DNA of 64,000 nucleotides, from NCBI GenBank assembly GCA_037130015.1, contig JBAXTU010000002.1, positions 7,681-71,680 of the forward strand, in the 5' to 3' direction. Shown piece by piece: positions 34,113 through 42,491 of this stretch (the stretch's first letter is position 1; each line of letters starts with the position of its first letter). The position numbers and the translations under genes are program-made. This DNA comes from JBAXTU01 sp037130015 (GTDB taxonomy: Bacteria; Patescibacteriota; Patescibacteriia; 2-01-FULL-39-33). The notes beneath the pieces are model-generated. The model did not search any database. It was not told the DNA's origin and worked only from the letters and a program-made list of their open reading frames with translations.

Positions 34113-34147
34113 GCGGAGAACACAAGTTGTTCTCCGCTTTTTTTTAT
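34113..34147 (+). terminator. Intrinsic terminator after the first Ig lipoprotein
   Basis: GCGGAGAACA pairs perfectly with TGTTCTCCGC (34113-34137), followed by a run of nine T. Confidence 0.95.
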
Positions 34148-34196
34148 TTAAATTTAAACAAAATATACACAAAATTATAAATTAAAAAATTAGCTA

Positions 34197-34225
34197 TTGA
34201 CAAAAATACTAATCAATGCTATACT
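34197..34225 (+). promoter_or_regulatory. Sigma70 promoter of the second Ig lipoprotein
   Basis: TTGACA (34197-34202), a 17-bp spacer and TATACT (34220-34225). The 133-nt leader contains TAAATGG...CCATTTA and a perfect stem CCGTTTCC-CTGTC-GGAAACGG (about 34289-34309), then AAGGAG before the ATG. Confidence 0.78.
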
Positions 34226-34358
34226 TTTCTATTAAATGGTTTTAATAAAAAGCCATTTAAAGCCCCTTACAATTTGGAGCTTACGGACCGTTTCCCTGTC
34301 GGAAACGGACTAGTTTGTGTAAAAGAAAAAAAACAAAGAAACAACAAGGAGAGCAAAA

Positions 34359-36779
34359 ATGAAGAAAATGATGAGTATTGCAACACTGTTGGTAATCGTG
34401 ATCATAATCACCGGTTGCCCCGCCCCCCAAACCACGTCCAATAGTAGCCAAACCGGCACCAACGGACAGACCGACACAACCGGCGCCAAAACAGCGCCAA
34501 AGTTCACGCTACAGCCAATCCCCCAGACAAAAAATCCTGGGGAAACAGCTGAATTTTCTGTTGAAGTGACTGGCACACCAAAGCCAGTACTACAATGGCA
34601 GAAAGATGGCAAAGTTATTAGTGGTGCAACCACTAACAAACTAACCATCGCTTCTGTTAAGCCGACTGACGAAGGCGAATACAACGCCAAGGCAGCCAGC
34701 ACAGAAGGTTTTGCGGACTCGGCAGTGGCTTACCTTTGGGTAAATAAAGCACCTGCCATAACACTGCAACCATCCAACATCATCGCCAAAATTGGCGAGG
34801 CAGTGCAGTTCAGTGTGGTCGCCACAGGCACAGCACCACTCTCCTACCAATGGAGAAAGGGTGCTATACCAATTAGCGACGGCACGAACTCCAATCTCCT
34901 AATGTCAAATATTCAGCTGACTGATGTAGGAGAGTATTGGTGTGAGGTCAGCAATGCCATAGGGCATGTTGACTCCAACACCGCATCTCTCACAATTCAA
35001 ACTGCTGAAGTCGAAGGAGAGGGAGAGGGAGAAGGCGAAGGAGAGGGAGAGGGAGAAGGCGAAGGAGAGGGAGAGGGAGAAGGCGAAGGTGAAGGTGAAG
35101 GTGAAGGCGAAGGTGAAGGTGAAGGTGAAGGCGAAGGCATTGCCCCAACCATCACTGGTCAGCCAAGTGATGTAACGGCCACAGTTGGCCAAGCAATACA
35201 ATTTAGTATCACTGCAACCGGTACAGAACCTTTGACCTACCAATGGAGAAAGGGTGCTACAACGGTTAGCAGTGCTACAACCTGTGCGCTGCAACTTTCC
35301 AACGTCCAATTAACTGACGCGGGAGATTACTGGTGCCAAGTCACCAACCCCATCAATCGTGCCGACTCCAACCCCGCAACCCTCACAGTCAATCCGGCTG
35401 TTGAAGGCGAAGGTGAAGGTGAAGGTGAAGGCGAAGGTGAAGGTGAAGGCGAAGGTGAAGGTGAAGGTGAAGGTGAAGGCGAAGGCGAAGGCGAAGGTGA
35501 AGGCGAAGGCGAAGGCATTGCCCCAACCATCACTGATCAACCAGTCGGTCAAACCATCAATGAAGGCGGTACGCTGACATTGACAGTGACAGCTACTGGT
35601 ACGGCGCCACTTGCTTATCAATGGTCCAATAATGGCCAGGCAATAAGCGGTGCCACTTTTGCCACATACTCAACACTTCTAGCCGATTCATCGGACGAAG
35701 GAAAGTATCGTTGCAAGGTGACGAACACTGTCGGCAATGCAACTTCTGACACAGCCAGGGTCTATATCAATGGCAAAGCAGAAGTTCGTATTTCTTATGC
35801 TGGTAGTGGAGAAACCTGGTTCTTGGCAGATTTCAATCCCAATGGACAAACGTTAGAAACGTTTATGTCATCAGATGTTAATACTGATGAAAGTCCGAAG
35901 GACATCACTGCTGTCGGGATAGTGGCTATGAAAAACGACTATACCATGGAACCGATGGGAGTAGATGGTCTACCAACATCAGCACCGACCGAAGGGTTAG
36001 TTTTTGATGGTAAAGGAGTCTATGACTCGGCCGGCCAAGCACGCGCCGACAGAGCATATGATCCGGCAAAAACTTACAAAATATATTTGGTCTTTCAGAT
36101 CAAAAACCCAAACACTGGCGTTTCTAGGATGCTGATTGGAAACAACAGCATGATCAAGATGACACTGAACGGTGTAGCACTAGCCATGAGCGATGGGTCA
36201 AACTATGACCTCAAACTCGGTAGTGCAATAATATTAATTAAACCAATCATCACAACTAAACCTCCAGTCAGTTCGTCAGTTGCCACCAATGGCAGTCTGA
36301 CATTGGAAATCAATGTTGCTATCAACGAACCATTGGTATACCAGTGGTACAAAAATGACATCATTGTCGTTGACAGCCCAGCCTCGGCACCGCATATCAG
36401 CGGAGCCATGACCGACACACTGATTATCAGCAACGCCCAACCGGCCGACACTGGTAAGTATACCTGTGTGGTCAACAACGGAGCTGGCGAAACTGTTTCT
36501 GCCGAAGCCACGGTGACTGTCACTGGAGCAAGCGCCCTACCAAGGATTGCTCTAAACCCGACGAGTCAAACCGTCAACCCAAACACTGCTGTCACTTTTT
36601 CAGTGAATGCAGAGGGTGGAGTTGGTACTCTCGGGTATCAGTGGTTCAAGGTTGTTGGCTCAACCGATCCAATACCGGTGCCCACAGCAACGACCAACAA
36701 GCTGGTCATCAGCAACACGACCGATGCGGATGAGGCAGGCTACTTCTGCCGAGTCTACAACGGCACTATAGTGTCGTAA
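34359..36779 (+). CDS. Multi-Ig-domain lipoprotein with long Glu-Gly repeat linkers
   Basis: 806 aa. Lipobox VIIITGC with Cys at about 20. Ig-like domains run at about 45-127, 128-212, 261-347, 387-473, 627-725 and 728-806, recognised by YQW...DxGxYxC patterns (SYQWRKG...[16 protein letters not shown]...GDYWCQVTN). Poly-(EG) linkers lie at about 219-260 and 349-386. Residues 474-625 are a different beta domain ([19 protein letters not shown]). The last Ig domain stops at [11 protein letters not shown], short of its final strand, so the end may be truncated. GC-rich and SD-led like the gene before it; the two are probably paralogues by domain duplication. Likely a stalk-like surface protein. 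Confidence 0.8.
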   Translation: MKKMMSIATLLVIVIIITGCPAPQTTSNSSQTGTNGQTDTTGAKTAPKFTLQPIPQTKNPGETAEFSVEVTGTPKPVLQWQKDGKVISGATTNKLTIASVKPTDEGEYNAKAASTEGFADSAVAYLWVNKAPAITLQPSNIIAKIGEAVQFSVVATGTAPLSYQWRKGAIPISDGTNSNLLMSNIQLTDVGEYWCEVSNAIGHVDSNTASLTIQTAEVEGEGEGEGEGEGEGEGEGEGEGEGEGEGEGEGEGEGEGEGEGIAPTITGQPSDVTATVGQAIQFSITATGTEPLTYQWRKGATTVSSATTCALQLSNVQLTDAGDYWCQVTNPINRADSNPATLTVNPAVEGEGEGEGEGEGEGEGEGEGEGEGEGEGEGEGEGEGEGIAPTITDQPVGQTINEGGTLTLTVTATGTAPLAYQWSNNGQAISGATFATYSTLLADSSDEGKYRCKVTNTVGNATSDTARVYINGKAEVRISYAGSGETWFLADFNPNGQTLETFMSSDVNTDESPKDITAVGIVAMKNDYTMEPMGVDGLPTSAPTEGLVFDGKGVYDSAGQARADRAYDPAKTYKIYLVFQIKNPNTGVSRMLIGNNSMIKMTLNGVALAMSDGSNYDLKLGSAIILIKPIITTKPPVSSSVATNGSLTLEINVAINEPLVYQWYKNDIIVVDSPASAPHISGAMTDTLIISNAQPADTGKYTCVVNNGAGETVSAEATVTVTGASALPRIALNPTSQTVNPNTAVTFSVNAEGGVGTLGYQWFKVVGSTDPIPVPTATTNKLVISNTTDADEAGYFCRVYNGTIVS
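35013..35138 (+). repeat. Glu-Gly coding repeat block 1
   Basis: Forty-two codons of alternating Glu and Gly. It begins with three near-perfect 24-bp units rich in GAGGGAGAGGGA, each ending GAAGGC, then changes to GAAGGT/GAAGGC units. This two-part texture suggests growth by slippage or unequal exchange. Confidence 0.85.
35403..35516 (+). repeat. Glu-Gly coding repeat block 2
   Basis: Thirty-eight codons of Glu-Gly made only of GAAGGT and GAAGGC hexamers. The flanks of both blocks are similar (ATTGCCCCAACCATCACTG follows each), so an Ig-plus-linker module was duplicated. Confidence 0.85.
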
Positions 36780-36814
36780 GCTTCAACGGCCCAATATAAT
36801 GGGCCAAAACAACA

Positions 36815-36856
36815 CACAGCCAACAAAAATCCTACTGGATATTTGTTGGCTGTTTT
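36815..36856 (+). terminator. Intrinsic terminator after the second Ig lipoprotein
   Basis: ACAGCCAACAAA pairs with TTTGTTGGCTGT across an ATCCTACTGGATA loop, followed by TTTTCTTTTTT. A smaller GGCCCA...TGGGCC hairpin precedes it at about 36788-36805. Confidence 0.88.
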
Positions 36857-36900
36857 TCTTTTTTGTCTAAATTTAGACAAAAAAGAAAAACCAACGACTC

Positions 36901-36929
36901 TTGACAAAATCATACAAACTTGATAACAT
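36901..36929 (+). promoter_or_regulatory. Sigma70 promoter of the GT4 gene at 36949
   Basis: TTGACA (36901-36906), a 17-bp spacer and TAACAT (36924-36929), only 20 bp before the ATG, giving a short leader. Confidence 0.7.
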
Positions 36930-36948
36930 TTAGTGTTAAATAGAATAT

Positions 36949-38091
36949 ATGAAAATAGCATTAATCGGACAAAAAGGCATCCCTGCCAAACAAGGCGGTG
37001 TTGAAAAACACGTTCAAGAACTGAGCACTCGTTTAGCTCAGGCTGGTTTTGATGTGACTGCCTACTGCCGTCCGCATTATACTGGAGAAAAAAAGAAAAA
37101 TTACAAAAAAGTAAAAATTGTTAATTTACCATCAATCAATACCAAACATCTTGATGCTATCAGCCATACTTTCCTGGCAACCATTCATTCATTATTTCAA
37201 AATTATGACATTATTCATTATCACGGCGTGGGTCCTTCTTTACTTTCGTGGATCCCAAGGTTGTTAAATCCAAAAACCAAAGTGATTGTCACTTTTCATT
37301 CAGTGGATAGAAAACAGCAAAAATGGGGTTTGTTTGCCAGAGTCATGCTGACTGTTGGCGAATGGACTGCTTGCCATTTTCCTCATGAGACTATTACTAT
37401 TTCTCAGACCTTGCAAAAATATTGCTTATTCAAATTTGATACCGAAACTATTTATATTCCTAATGGAGTCCAAATTTCTAATCAAAAAAAGAAAAAGGCT
37501 ATTTTAGAACAATACGGCCTAGAACCAAAAAAATATTTTCTGGTGGCTTCAAGACTAGTCAAACATAAAGGCATTCAAACCTTGATCAAGGCTTATCAAA
37601 AAATAAAAACAGACAAAAAATTAGTCATCGTTGGTGGCGGATCAAACACCGGCAACTTTACTGAGGAATTGAAAAACTTGGCCAGACCTACCAGCAATAT
37701 TGTCTTTACTGGAGAACAAGTCGGACTTGAACTGGAAACCTTATTCAGAAATGCTTATTTGTTTGTCCAGCCGTCAGAAGCCGAGGGTTTATCAATTGCC
37801 CTATTAGAAGCCATGTCTTATGGACTGCCAGTCATTGTCAGCGATATTGAAGAAAATCTAGAAGCCATGGATGGCCACGGTTTGTCTTTCAAAAACAAAA
37901 ATGTCAATGATTTATCCAGACAGCTTAATTTTGCCATCAAACATCCGATAATTATTTCTAAAAATGCCAAATTGGCCAAACGTCAAACAGATAAAAAATA
38001 TAATTGGGATGATATTGTCAGTCGCACTATTGGTTTATATGAACAAACAATTATCAGTGACAAACAATTAGTCCTGCAAAAAGCTAAATAA
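36949..38091 (+). CDS. Glycosyltransferase family 4
   Basis: 380 aa. N-terminal GT-B loop IGQKGIPAKQGGVEKHVQEL, acceptor side IIHYHGVGPSLLSW and VIVTFHSVDRKQQKWG, donor side LVASRLVKHKGIQTLIKAYQ and PSEAEGLSIALLEAMSYGLP with the E(x7)E motif. The 'GIPAKQGGVEKHV' start is that of WsaF/rhamnosyl- or galactosyl-type transferases of surface glycans. Monocistronic, with its own promoter and terminator, between the Ig lipoproteins and the pilus operon. Confidence 0.92.
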   Translation: MKIALIGQKGIPAKQGGVEKHVQELSTRLAQAGFDVTAYCRPHYTGEKKKNYKKVKIVNLPSINTKHLDAISHTFLATIHSLFQNYDIIHYHGVGPSLLSWIPRLLNPKTKVIVTFHSVDRKQQKWGLFARVMLTVGEWTACHFPHETITISQTLQKYCLFKFDTETIYIPNGVQISNQKKKKAILEQYGLEPKKYFLVASRLVKHKGIQTLIKAYQKIKTDKKLVIVGGGSNTGNFTEELKNLARPTSNIVFTGEQVGLELETLFRNAYLFVQPSEAEGLSIALLEAMSYGLPVIVSDIEENLEAMDGHGLSFKNKNVNDLSRQLNFAIKHPIIISKNAKLAKRQTDKKYNWDDIVSRTIGLYEQTIISDKQLVLQKAK

Positions 38092-38099
38092 CACTTCAA

Positions 38100-38132
38100 A
38101 AATCCGTCCGCTACATGCGGGCGGATTTTTTT
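38100..38132 (+). terminator. Intrinsic terminator after the GT4 gene
   Basis: AATCCGTCCGC pairs with GCGGGCGGATT (38100-38127) across a short loop, followed by seven T. Confidence 0.93.
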
Positions 38133-38133
38133 G

Positions 38134-38164
38134 TTGGCAAACAACTATTGTTTTATGGTATAAT
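38134..38164 (+). promoter_or_regulatory. Putative promoter of the type IV pilus operon
   Basis: TTGGCA (38134-38139), a 19-bp spacer and perfect TATAAT (38159-38164). The ATG of pilB is at 38208. The -35 assignment is weak, the -10 strong. Confidence 0.5.
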
Positions 38165-38173
38165 TATATTAAT

Positions 38174-38192
38174 AATTCGCCAGCTGGCAAAT
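38174..38192. promoter_or_regulatory. Palindromic element between pilB promoter and start
   Basis: The palindrome AATTCGCCAGCTGGCAAAT is centred just downstream of the expected transcription start. A one-base variant lies before pyrG (51268-51286). It could be an operator or a 5'-UTR hairpin. Confidence 0.45.
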
Positions 38193-38207
38193 CAACAATC
38201 ATAACTT

Positions 38208-39935
38208 ATGATCAACCAAAAGGAACTGGAACAAATTTTGTTGCAAAACAAAATTACTGATGAAGCCAAACTAAAAGAATACAACGAAAGCGCCAAAAAA
38301 GTAGGCTCGACTTTGGAGTTTTTTTTATTGAATCAAAAAATCATCACAGCAGATTTACTATACGAAACAGCTGCCAAATTCTATAACCTGCCTTTTATTG
38401 ATTTAAAAGACAAAGTAATTCGTCCAGATGTTTTATCCATTATTCCAGAAGTGACGGCTCAAGCACATCAAACAGTGGCCTTTGACCAAAAAGACAAAGA
38501 ACTATTCATAGCCACTTTAAATATTTCCAATTTGGAATTGTTTGATTTTTTAAAAAGAAAAACCGGCTTTGAATTAAAATTAAATCTTGCATCTCCAGAT
38601 AGTATCGATGAAGCCATCAAGCAATACCACAAAGGATTATCAATAGAATTGGAAAAAATAAACAAAGACAACACAGCAGAAAATGCGGACAAACCACAAA
38701 AATTAAAAGATCTGGCCCAAGATTTGCCAATTGTCAAAATCGTAGACACCATGCTGGAATATGCTATTTTTGAAAAAGCCTCTGATATCCACATTGAACC
38801 AGAAGAAAAAGATGTGGCCATTCGCTACCGTATTGATGGTATTTTACGCAGTGTCATGACCCTACCAAAAAACACTCACGCCGGCGTGGTGGCTCGCCTC
38901 AAAATATTATCCAATTTAAAACTTGACGAACATCGCCTGCCCCAAGACGGCCGTTTCAAAATAGATAGAGAAAATACTCAAGTTGCTTTCCGTGTTTCCA
39001 TTTTGCCAACTTTTGATGGTGAAAAAATAGTTTTGCGTTTATTGCCCGATCAAGATCAAGGTTTGACTTTGGAGCAATTGGGCTTTCAACCTCAAATTTT
39101 AGAAATGGTCAAAAAAAATATTGGCAAGCCAAACGGCATGATTTTGGTGACTGGCCCAACTGGATCTGGCAAAACCACCACACTTTATACGATGCTTCAT
39201 ATTCTCAATCGCCCTGAAGTTAATATTTCTACTGTTGAAGATCCAATTGAATATCGCATGCCAGGTGTCAACCAAAGCCAAGTCCAACCTAAAATAGGTT
39301 TCACTTTTGCCAGTGGATTGCGCGCCCTGCTTCGCCAAGACCCAAATATAATCATGGTGGGAGAAATTCGTGACCAAGAAACAGCCGAGATTTCCATTAA
39401 TGCTGCCATGACTGGCCATTTGGTTTTGTCCACTCTGCACACCAACGACGCCATCACAGCCATTCCCAGATTGACAGACATGCAAGTGCCAACATTTTTA
39501 ATTTCATCCACTCTTAATATTATTATTGCTCAGCGTTTGGTACGCAAAATTTGCAAAAATTGTATTGAGAGTTATCAACTTGATGAAAATAGTATCAAAG
39601 AATTAGAAAGGCAATTTAATTTGGCTGAAGTGTCAAAATCGCTCACCGAAAAAGGCCTGTTAGTCGCGGGCCAAGATATCAAAACCGTACTTTTTTATCG
39701 TGGCAAAGGTTGCCATCAATGCGGAGATAGTGGCTACAAAGGACGACTTGGCATTTATGAAGCTTTTGAAAATAACAACAAAATAAGCGAATTAATTATT
39801 AAAAAAGCCTCACGAGAAGAATTGGAAAAAATTGTTTTAGAACAAGGCATGATTACTATGGCCATAGACGGTTTTATTAAGGCCAAAAACGGCATCACTT
39901 CTATTGAGGAAGTGCTTCGTGTCACTAGAGAATAA
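38208..39935 (+). CDS. pilB: Type IV pilus assembly ATPase PilB (GspE family)
   Basis: 575 aa. N-terminal MshEN/GspE-N domain (to about 150), then the ATPase: EKASDIHIEPEEKDVAIRYR, Walker A GPTGSGKTTT (about 316-325), Asp box and Walker B GEIRDQETAEISINAAMTGH, and LSTLHTND. The tetracysteine zinc motif CKNC (about 449) and CHQC (about 503) distinguishes PilB from PilT. It powers pilus extension. First gene of an operon running to 46268. Confidence 0.96.
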   Translation: MINQKELEQILLQNKITDEAKLKEYNESAKKVGSTLEFFLLNQKIITADLLYETAAKFYNLPFIDLKDKVIRPDVLSIIPEVTAQAHQTVAFDQKDKELFIATLNISNLELFDFLKRKTGFELKLNLASPDSIDEAIKQYHKGLSIELEKINKDNTAENADKPQKLKDLAQDLPIVKIVDTMLEYAIFEKASDIHIEPEEKDVAIRYRIDGILRSVMTLPKNTHAGVVARLKILSNLKLDEHRLPQDGRFKIDRENTQVAFRVSILPTFDGEKIVLRLLPDQDQGLTLEQLGFQPQILEMVKKNIGKPNGMILVTGPTGSGKTTTLYTMLHILNRPEVNISTVEDPIEYRMPGVNQSQVQPKIGFTFASGLRALLRQDPNIIMVGEIRDQETAEISINAAMTGHLVLSTLHTNDAITAIPRLTDMQVPTFLISSTLNIIIAQRLVRKICKNCIESYQLDENSIKELERQFNLAEVSKSLTEKGLLVAGQDIKTVLFYRGKGCHQCGDSGYKGRLGIYEAFENNNKISELIIKKASREELEKIVLEQGMITMAIDGFIKAKNGITSIEEVLRVTRE

Positions 39936-39952
39936 AAATAAAAATAAATCAA

Positions 39953-41035
39953 ATGACCAGTCTCAACAACCTAAGCGATAAATTTATTATGAAATTCGCC
40001 AGAGTACCAATCTCCGGCAAAATATTCTTTTTACAAAATTTATCAGTCATGATCAAGGCTGGTGTGCCTTTGGATCAAGCCCTAAAAACACTTGGCGAAC
40101 AAGGTAAAAATCGCAAGTTAGAAATGATTATCAATGAAATGATTATCAAAGTTAATCAGGGCAAAAGTTTCTCTGAAAGCCTAGAACCATACAAATATGA
40201 CTTTGGCGAAATGTTCATAAACATGATTAAAGCTGGTGAAGCTGGCGGAAATTTGGAAAGCGTCCTACAAAAACTTTATTTACAAACCAAACGAGATCAT
40301 ACTGTCAGATCAAAAATAAAAAATGCCCTCACCTACCCAGCCATAATTATTGTGGCCATGGTCTTTATTGCTTTTTTCATGGCTTTTTTCGTTTTACCAA
40401 ATATTACCAAAATGTTTGCCGACATCAACACTCAATTGCCACTAGTCACTAGAGTACTTATTGGCTTTTCTGATTTTTGCCAAAACAATGTCGTGGCAAT
40501 TATAATTGTTTGCTCCTTGCTAGTTTTGGGATTCATTGAAGCCATGCGCACCAAGCGTGGCCGGCATATTTTTGATTTAATACTACTAGAAATTCCAATT
40601 GTCTCTGGTATTATCAAAAAAATCAATCTAGCTTCTCTGGCCAGAAATTTAAGCTCGCTCATTCAAACAGATATTCCAATTGATCAAAGTCTAGTAATTA
40701 CTTCTCGTGTTCTTAATAACTCGGTTTTTCGCTTGGCTCTAGCTGAAGCAGCCGAACAAGTAAAAAAAGGTAAGAAACTTGATTTAATTTTAAAAAATAA
40801 CAAAAAAATATTTCCACCACTTCTCATTCAAATGATCGCTATTGGTGAAGAAACAGGATCATTAGAAGAAATTTTGCAAAACCTTGCTGATTTTTATGAA
40901 GAAGATGTCTCACAAACCATGGACACTTTACCCACCATTATTGAACCAGTTTTAATGTTAACCATCGGCATAGGCGTGGCCGGTATTGCTCTGGCTATTC
41001 TGATGCCTATTTATTCCCTCAGCTCCAGTATTTAA
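39953..41035 (+). CDS. pilC: Type IV pilus inner membrane platform protein PilC
   Basis: 360 aa. Two T2SF domains (FFLQNLSVMIKAGVPLDQAL and ARNLSSLIQTDIPIDQSL) and three TM helices (about 125-150, 175-195, 330-355). GEAGGNLESVLQKL and GEETGSLEEILQNLADFYEE are the family repeats. It transmits PilB motion to pilin assembly. Starts 17 bp after pilB. Confidence 0.95.
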   Translation: MTSLNNLSDKFIMKFARVPISGKIFFLQNLSVMIKAGVPLDQALKTLGEQGKNRKLEMIINEMIIKVNQGKSFSESLEPYKYDFGEMFINMIKAGEAGGNLESVLQKLYLQTKRDHTVRSKIKNALTYPAIIIVAMVFIAFFMAFFVLPNITKMFADINTQLPLVTRVLIGFSDFCQNNVVAIIIVCSLLVLGFIEAMRTKRGRHIFDLILLEIPIVSGIIKKINLASLARNLSSLIQTDIPIDQSLVITSRVLNNSVFRLALAEAAEQVKKGKKLDLILKNNKKIFPPLLIQMIAIGEETGSLEEILQNLADFYEEDVSQTMDTLPTIIEPVLMLTIGIGVAGIALAILMPIYSLSSSI

Positions 41036-41045
41036 TTTAGCTTGA

Positions 41046-41495
41046 ATGCAAAATAAAATAAAAAATCAAACTGGCTTTTCCATGGCCGAACTGGTAATAG
41101 TACTAGCTATCACCAGTATTATCGCGACCATAAGCATTATGATTTATAAACAACTTGAGCCAAATCTTGATTTAGACGCCAACACCAGGCAAGTGGCTTC
41201 TGATCTGCGTTATGCCCAACAACTAACCGTCACCGAACAAGCAATTTATTCGGTACAATTTGATCAAAGCCACTACAGCATCATTAATACGGTTAGTGCA
41301 AAAACTATCTTAAGCAGAACTCTAAAACAAAATATTACTCTACCAACTATTACCGGCTTTACCGATAATACAGTCAGGTTCACCCCGACTGGCGCGGCCA
41401 TACAAAGCGGAATCATTTATTTAAAAAATTCAAAAAATACCACCAGCAGTGTGGAAATAAAACCATCAGGCTATGTTGAAATCCATCAAAAATAA
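41046..41495 (+). CDS. Type IV prepilin/pseudopilin (GspH/FimT-like)
   Basis: 149 aa. Class III signal MQNKIKNQTG|FSMAELVIVL with cleavage after Gly10, Glu at mature position 5, and a hydrophobic assembly helix to about residue 35. The remainder is beta-rich (DNTVRFTPTGAAIQSG, as in GspH). Minor or major pilin; it is the first of four pilin-like genes in a row. Overlaps the next gene by 23 bp. Confidence 0.88.
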   Translation: MQNKIKNQTGFSMAELVIVLAITSIIATISIMIYKQLEPNLDLDANTRQVASDLRYAQQLTVTEQAIYSVQFDQSHYSIINTVSAKTILSRTLKQNITLPTITGFTDNTVRFTPTGAAIQSGIIYLKNSKNTTSSVEIKPSGYVEIHQK

Positions 41496-41913
41496 CAATT
41501 CTGGCATTACTATTCTTGAGGTGGCAGTGGCTTTAGCCGTCTTATTAATAGGCATTTTAGCCGTGGCTAAAATTTTTCCCTTGTCCATAAAAATAAACCA
41601 AGCCGCTGATCAAGGCACTGTGGCCATCAATCTGGCGCAAGCTGAAATGGAACAGGTTTTTGCTATGAGCTACGACAATATCCTGCCAGTTATTGAAGCC
41701 AAACACACTTTAGCATCCACCACTGACAATCCTTTTTATTTTTATTCGCGTGAAGCCAAATCTGAATTTGTAAACATAGACACTGATGGCAATATGATAA
41801 CACCAGCCACAGACACTGGACTAAAAAAAATCACGGTGAGCGTCTATTATAAAAACCAAGCCTCTAATGCTATTAAAAAAACAGACTTAATCATGCTAAT
41901 AAGTAAAAAATGA
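41473..41913 (+). CDS. PilV-like minor prepilin
   Basis: 146 aa. Signal MLKSIKNNNSG|ITILEVAVAL with Glu5 and a long hydrophobic helix, then LAQAEMEQVFAMSYDNI, as in PilV/PilI-type minor pilins. The +1 residue is Ile rather than the usual Phe. Overlaps both neighbours (4 bp downstream). Confidence 0.85.
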   Translation: MLKSIKNNNSGITILEVAVALAVLLIGILAVAKIFPLSIKINQAADQGTVAINLAQAEMEQVFAMSYDNILPVIEAKHTLASTTDNPFYFYSREAKSEFVNIDTDGNMITPATDTGLKKITVSVYYKNQASNAIKKTDLIMLISKK

Positions 41914-42491
41914 AAAAAATATCCAACAACGCAGGCTTCACCCTACTGGAAACAATCATTGCCGTCACTTTGTCGTCTTTAATTTTTTTACTTATTGCCA
42001 ACACTTATGATCTCAACCAAAAAATATACAATAAAACAGATAACAAATCAGAAATCACCCAAAACGGCCGAGTAATTTTAGACAGACTTAGCCGTGAACT
42101 TCGTCAAACTCAATATTTAGTCACCGAATTGCCAACCAATACTTCAAACCCAAATACTTTACCAGACGAAATTATGTTTCAAGATGGTCATGATACCAGT
42201 CAGATAAAATACATCCGCTATTATCTAGACAATGGCAATATTAATCGCCAAATAATTGTTTACTACTTTCCAGCTGATCCTAATACTTTTGTCAGAATTA
42301 ATGACACTGATCAACATGATCCACTTAATCCAGCTTCGTCAACACCATTAGTTCAAGAAGATAAAATTATAGGCGAATATGTTTCAGACATTGAATTCTG
42401 GGGAAATAAACTAGTAAATATCAATCTTTATCTGTCCAAAAATAATGAAACAGAAATACTTAACACCGCAATCTATGGACGCAATCTCTAA
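41910..42491 (+). CDS. PilW-like minor prepilin
   Basis: 193 aa. Signal MKKISNNAG|FTLLETIIAV, then VILDRLSRELRQTQYLVTEL, the PilW/GspJ pattern. The C-terminal region is beta-rich. Translationally coupled to the preceding gene (ATG overlaps its stop). Confidence 0.86.
   Translation: MKKISNNAGFTLLETIIAVTLSSLIFLLIANTYDLNQKIYNKTDNKSEITQNGRVILDRLSRELRQTQYLVTELPTNTSNPNTLPDEIMFQDGHDTSQIKYIRYYLDNGNINRQIIVYYFPADPNTFVRINDTDQHDPLNPASSTPLVQEDKIIGEYVSDIEFWGNKLVNINLYLSKNNETEILNTAIYGRNL

Noticed and set aside
35310..35621. Minus-strand ORFs rich in FAFTFT or PSPSPS opposite the Ig lipoproteins
   Set aside because: Artefacts of the Glu-Gly codon repeat read backwards; no start signals.
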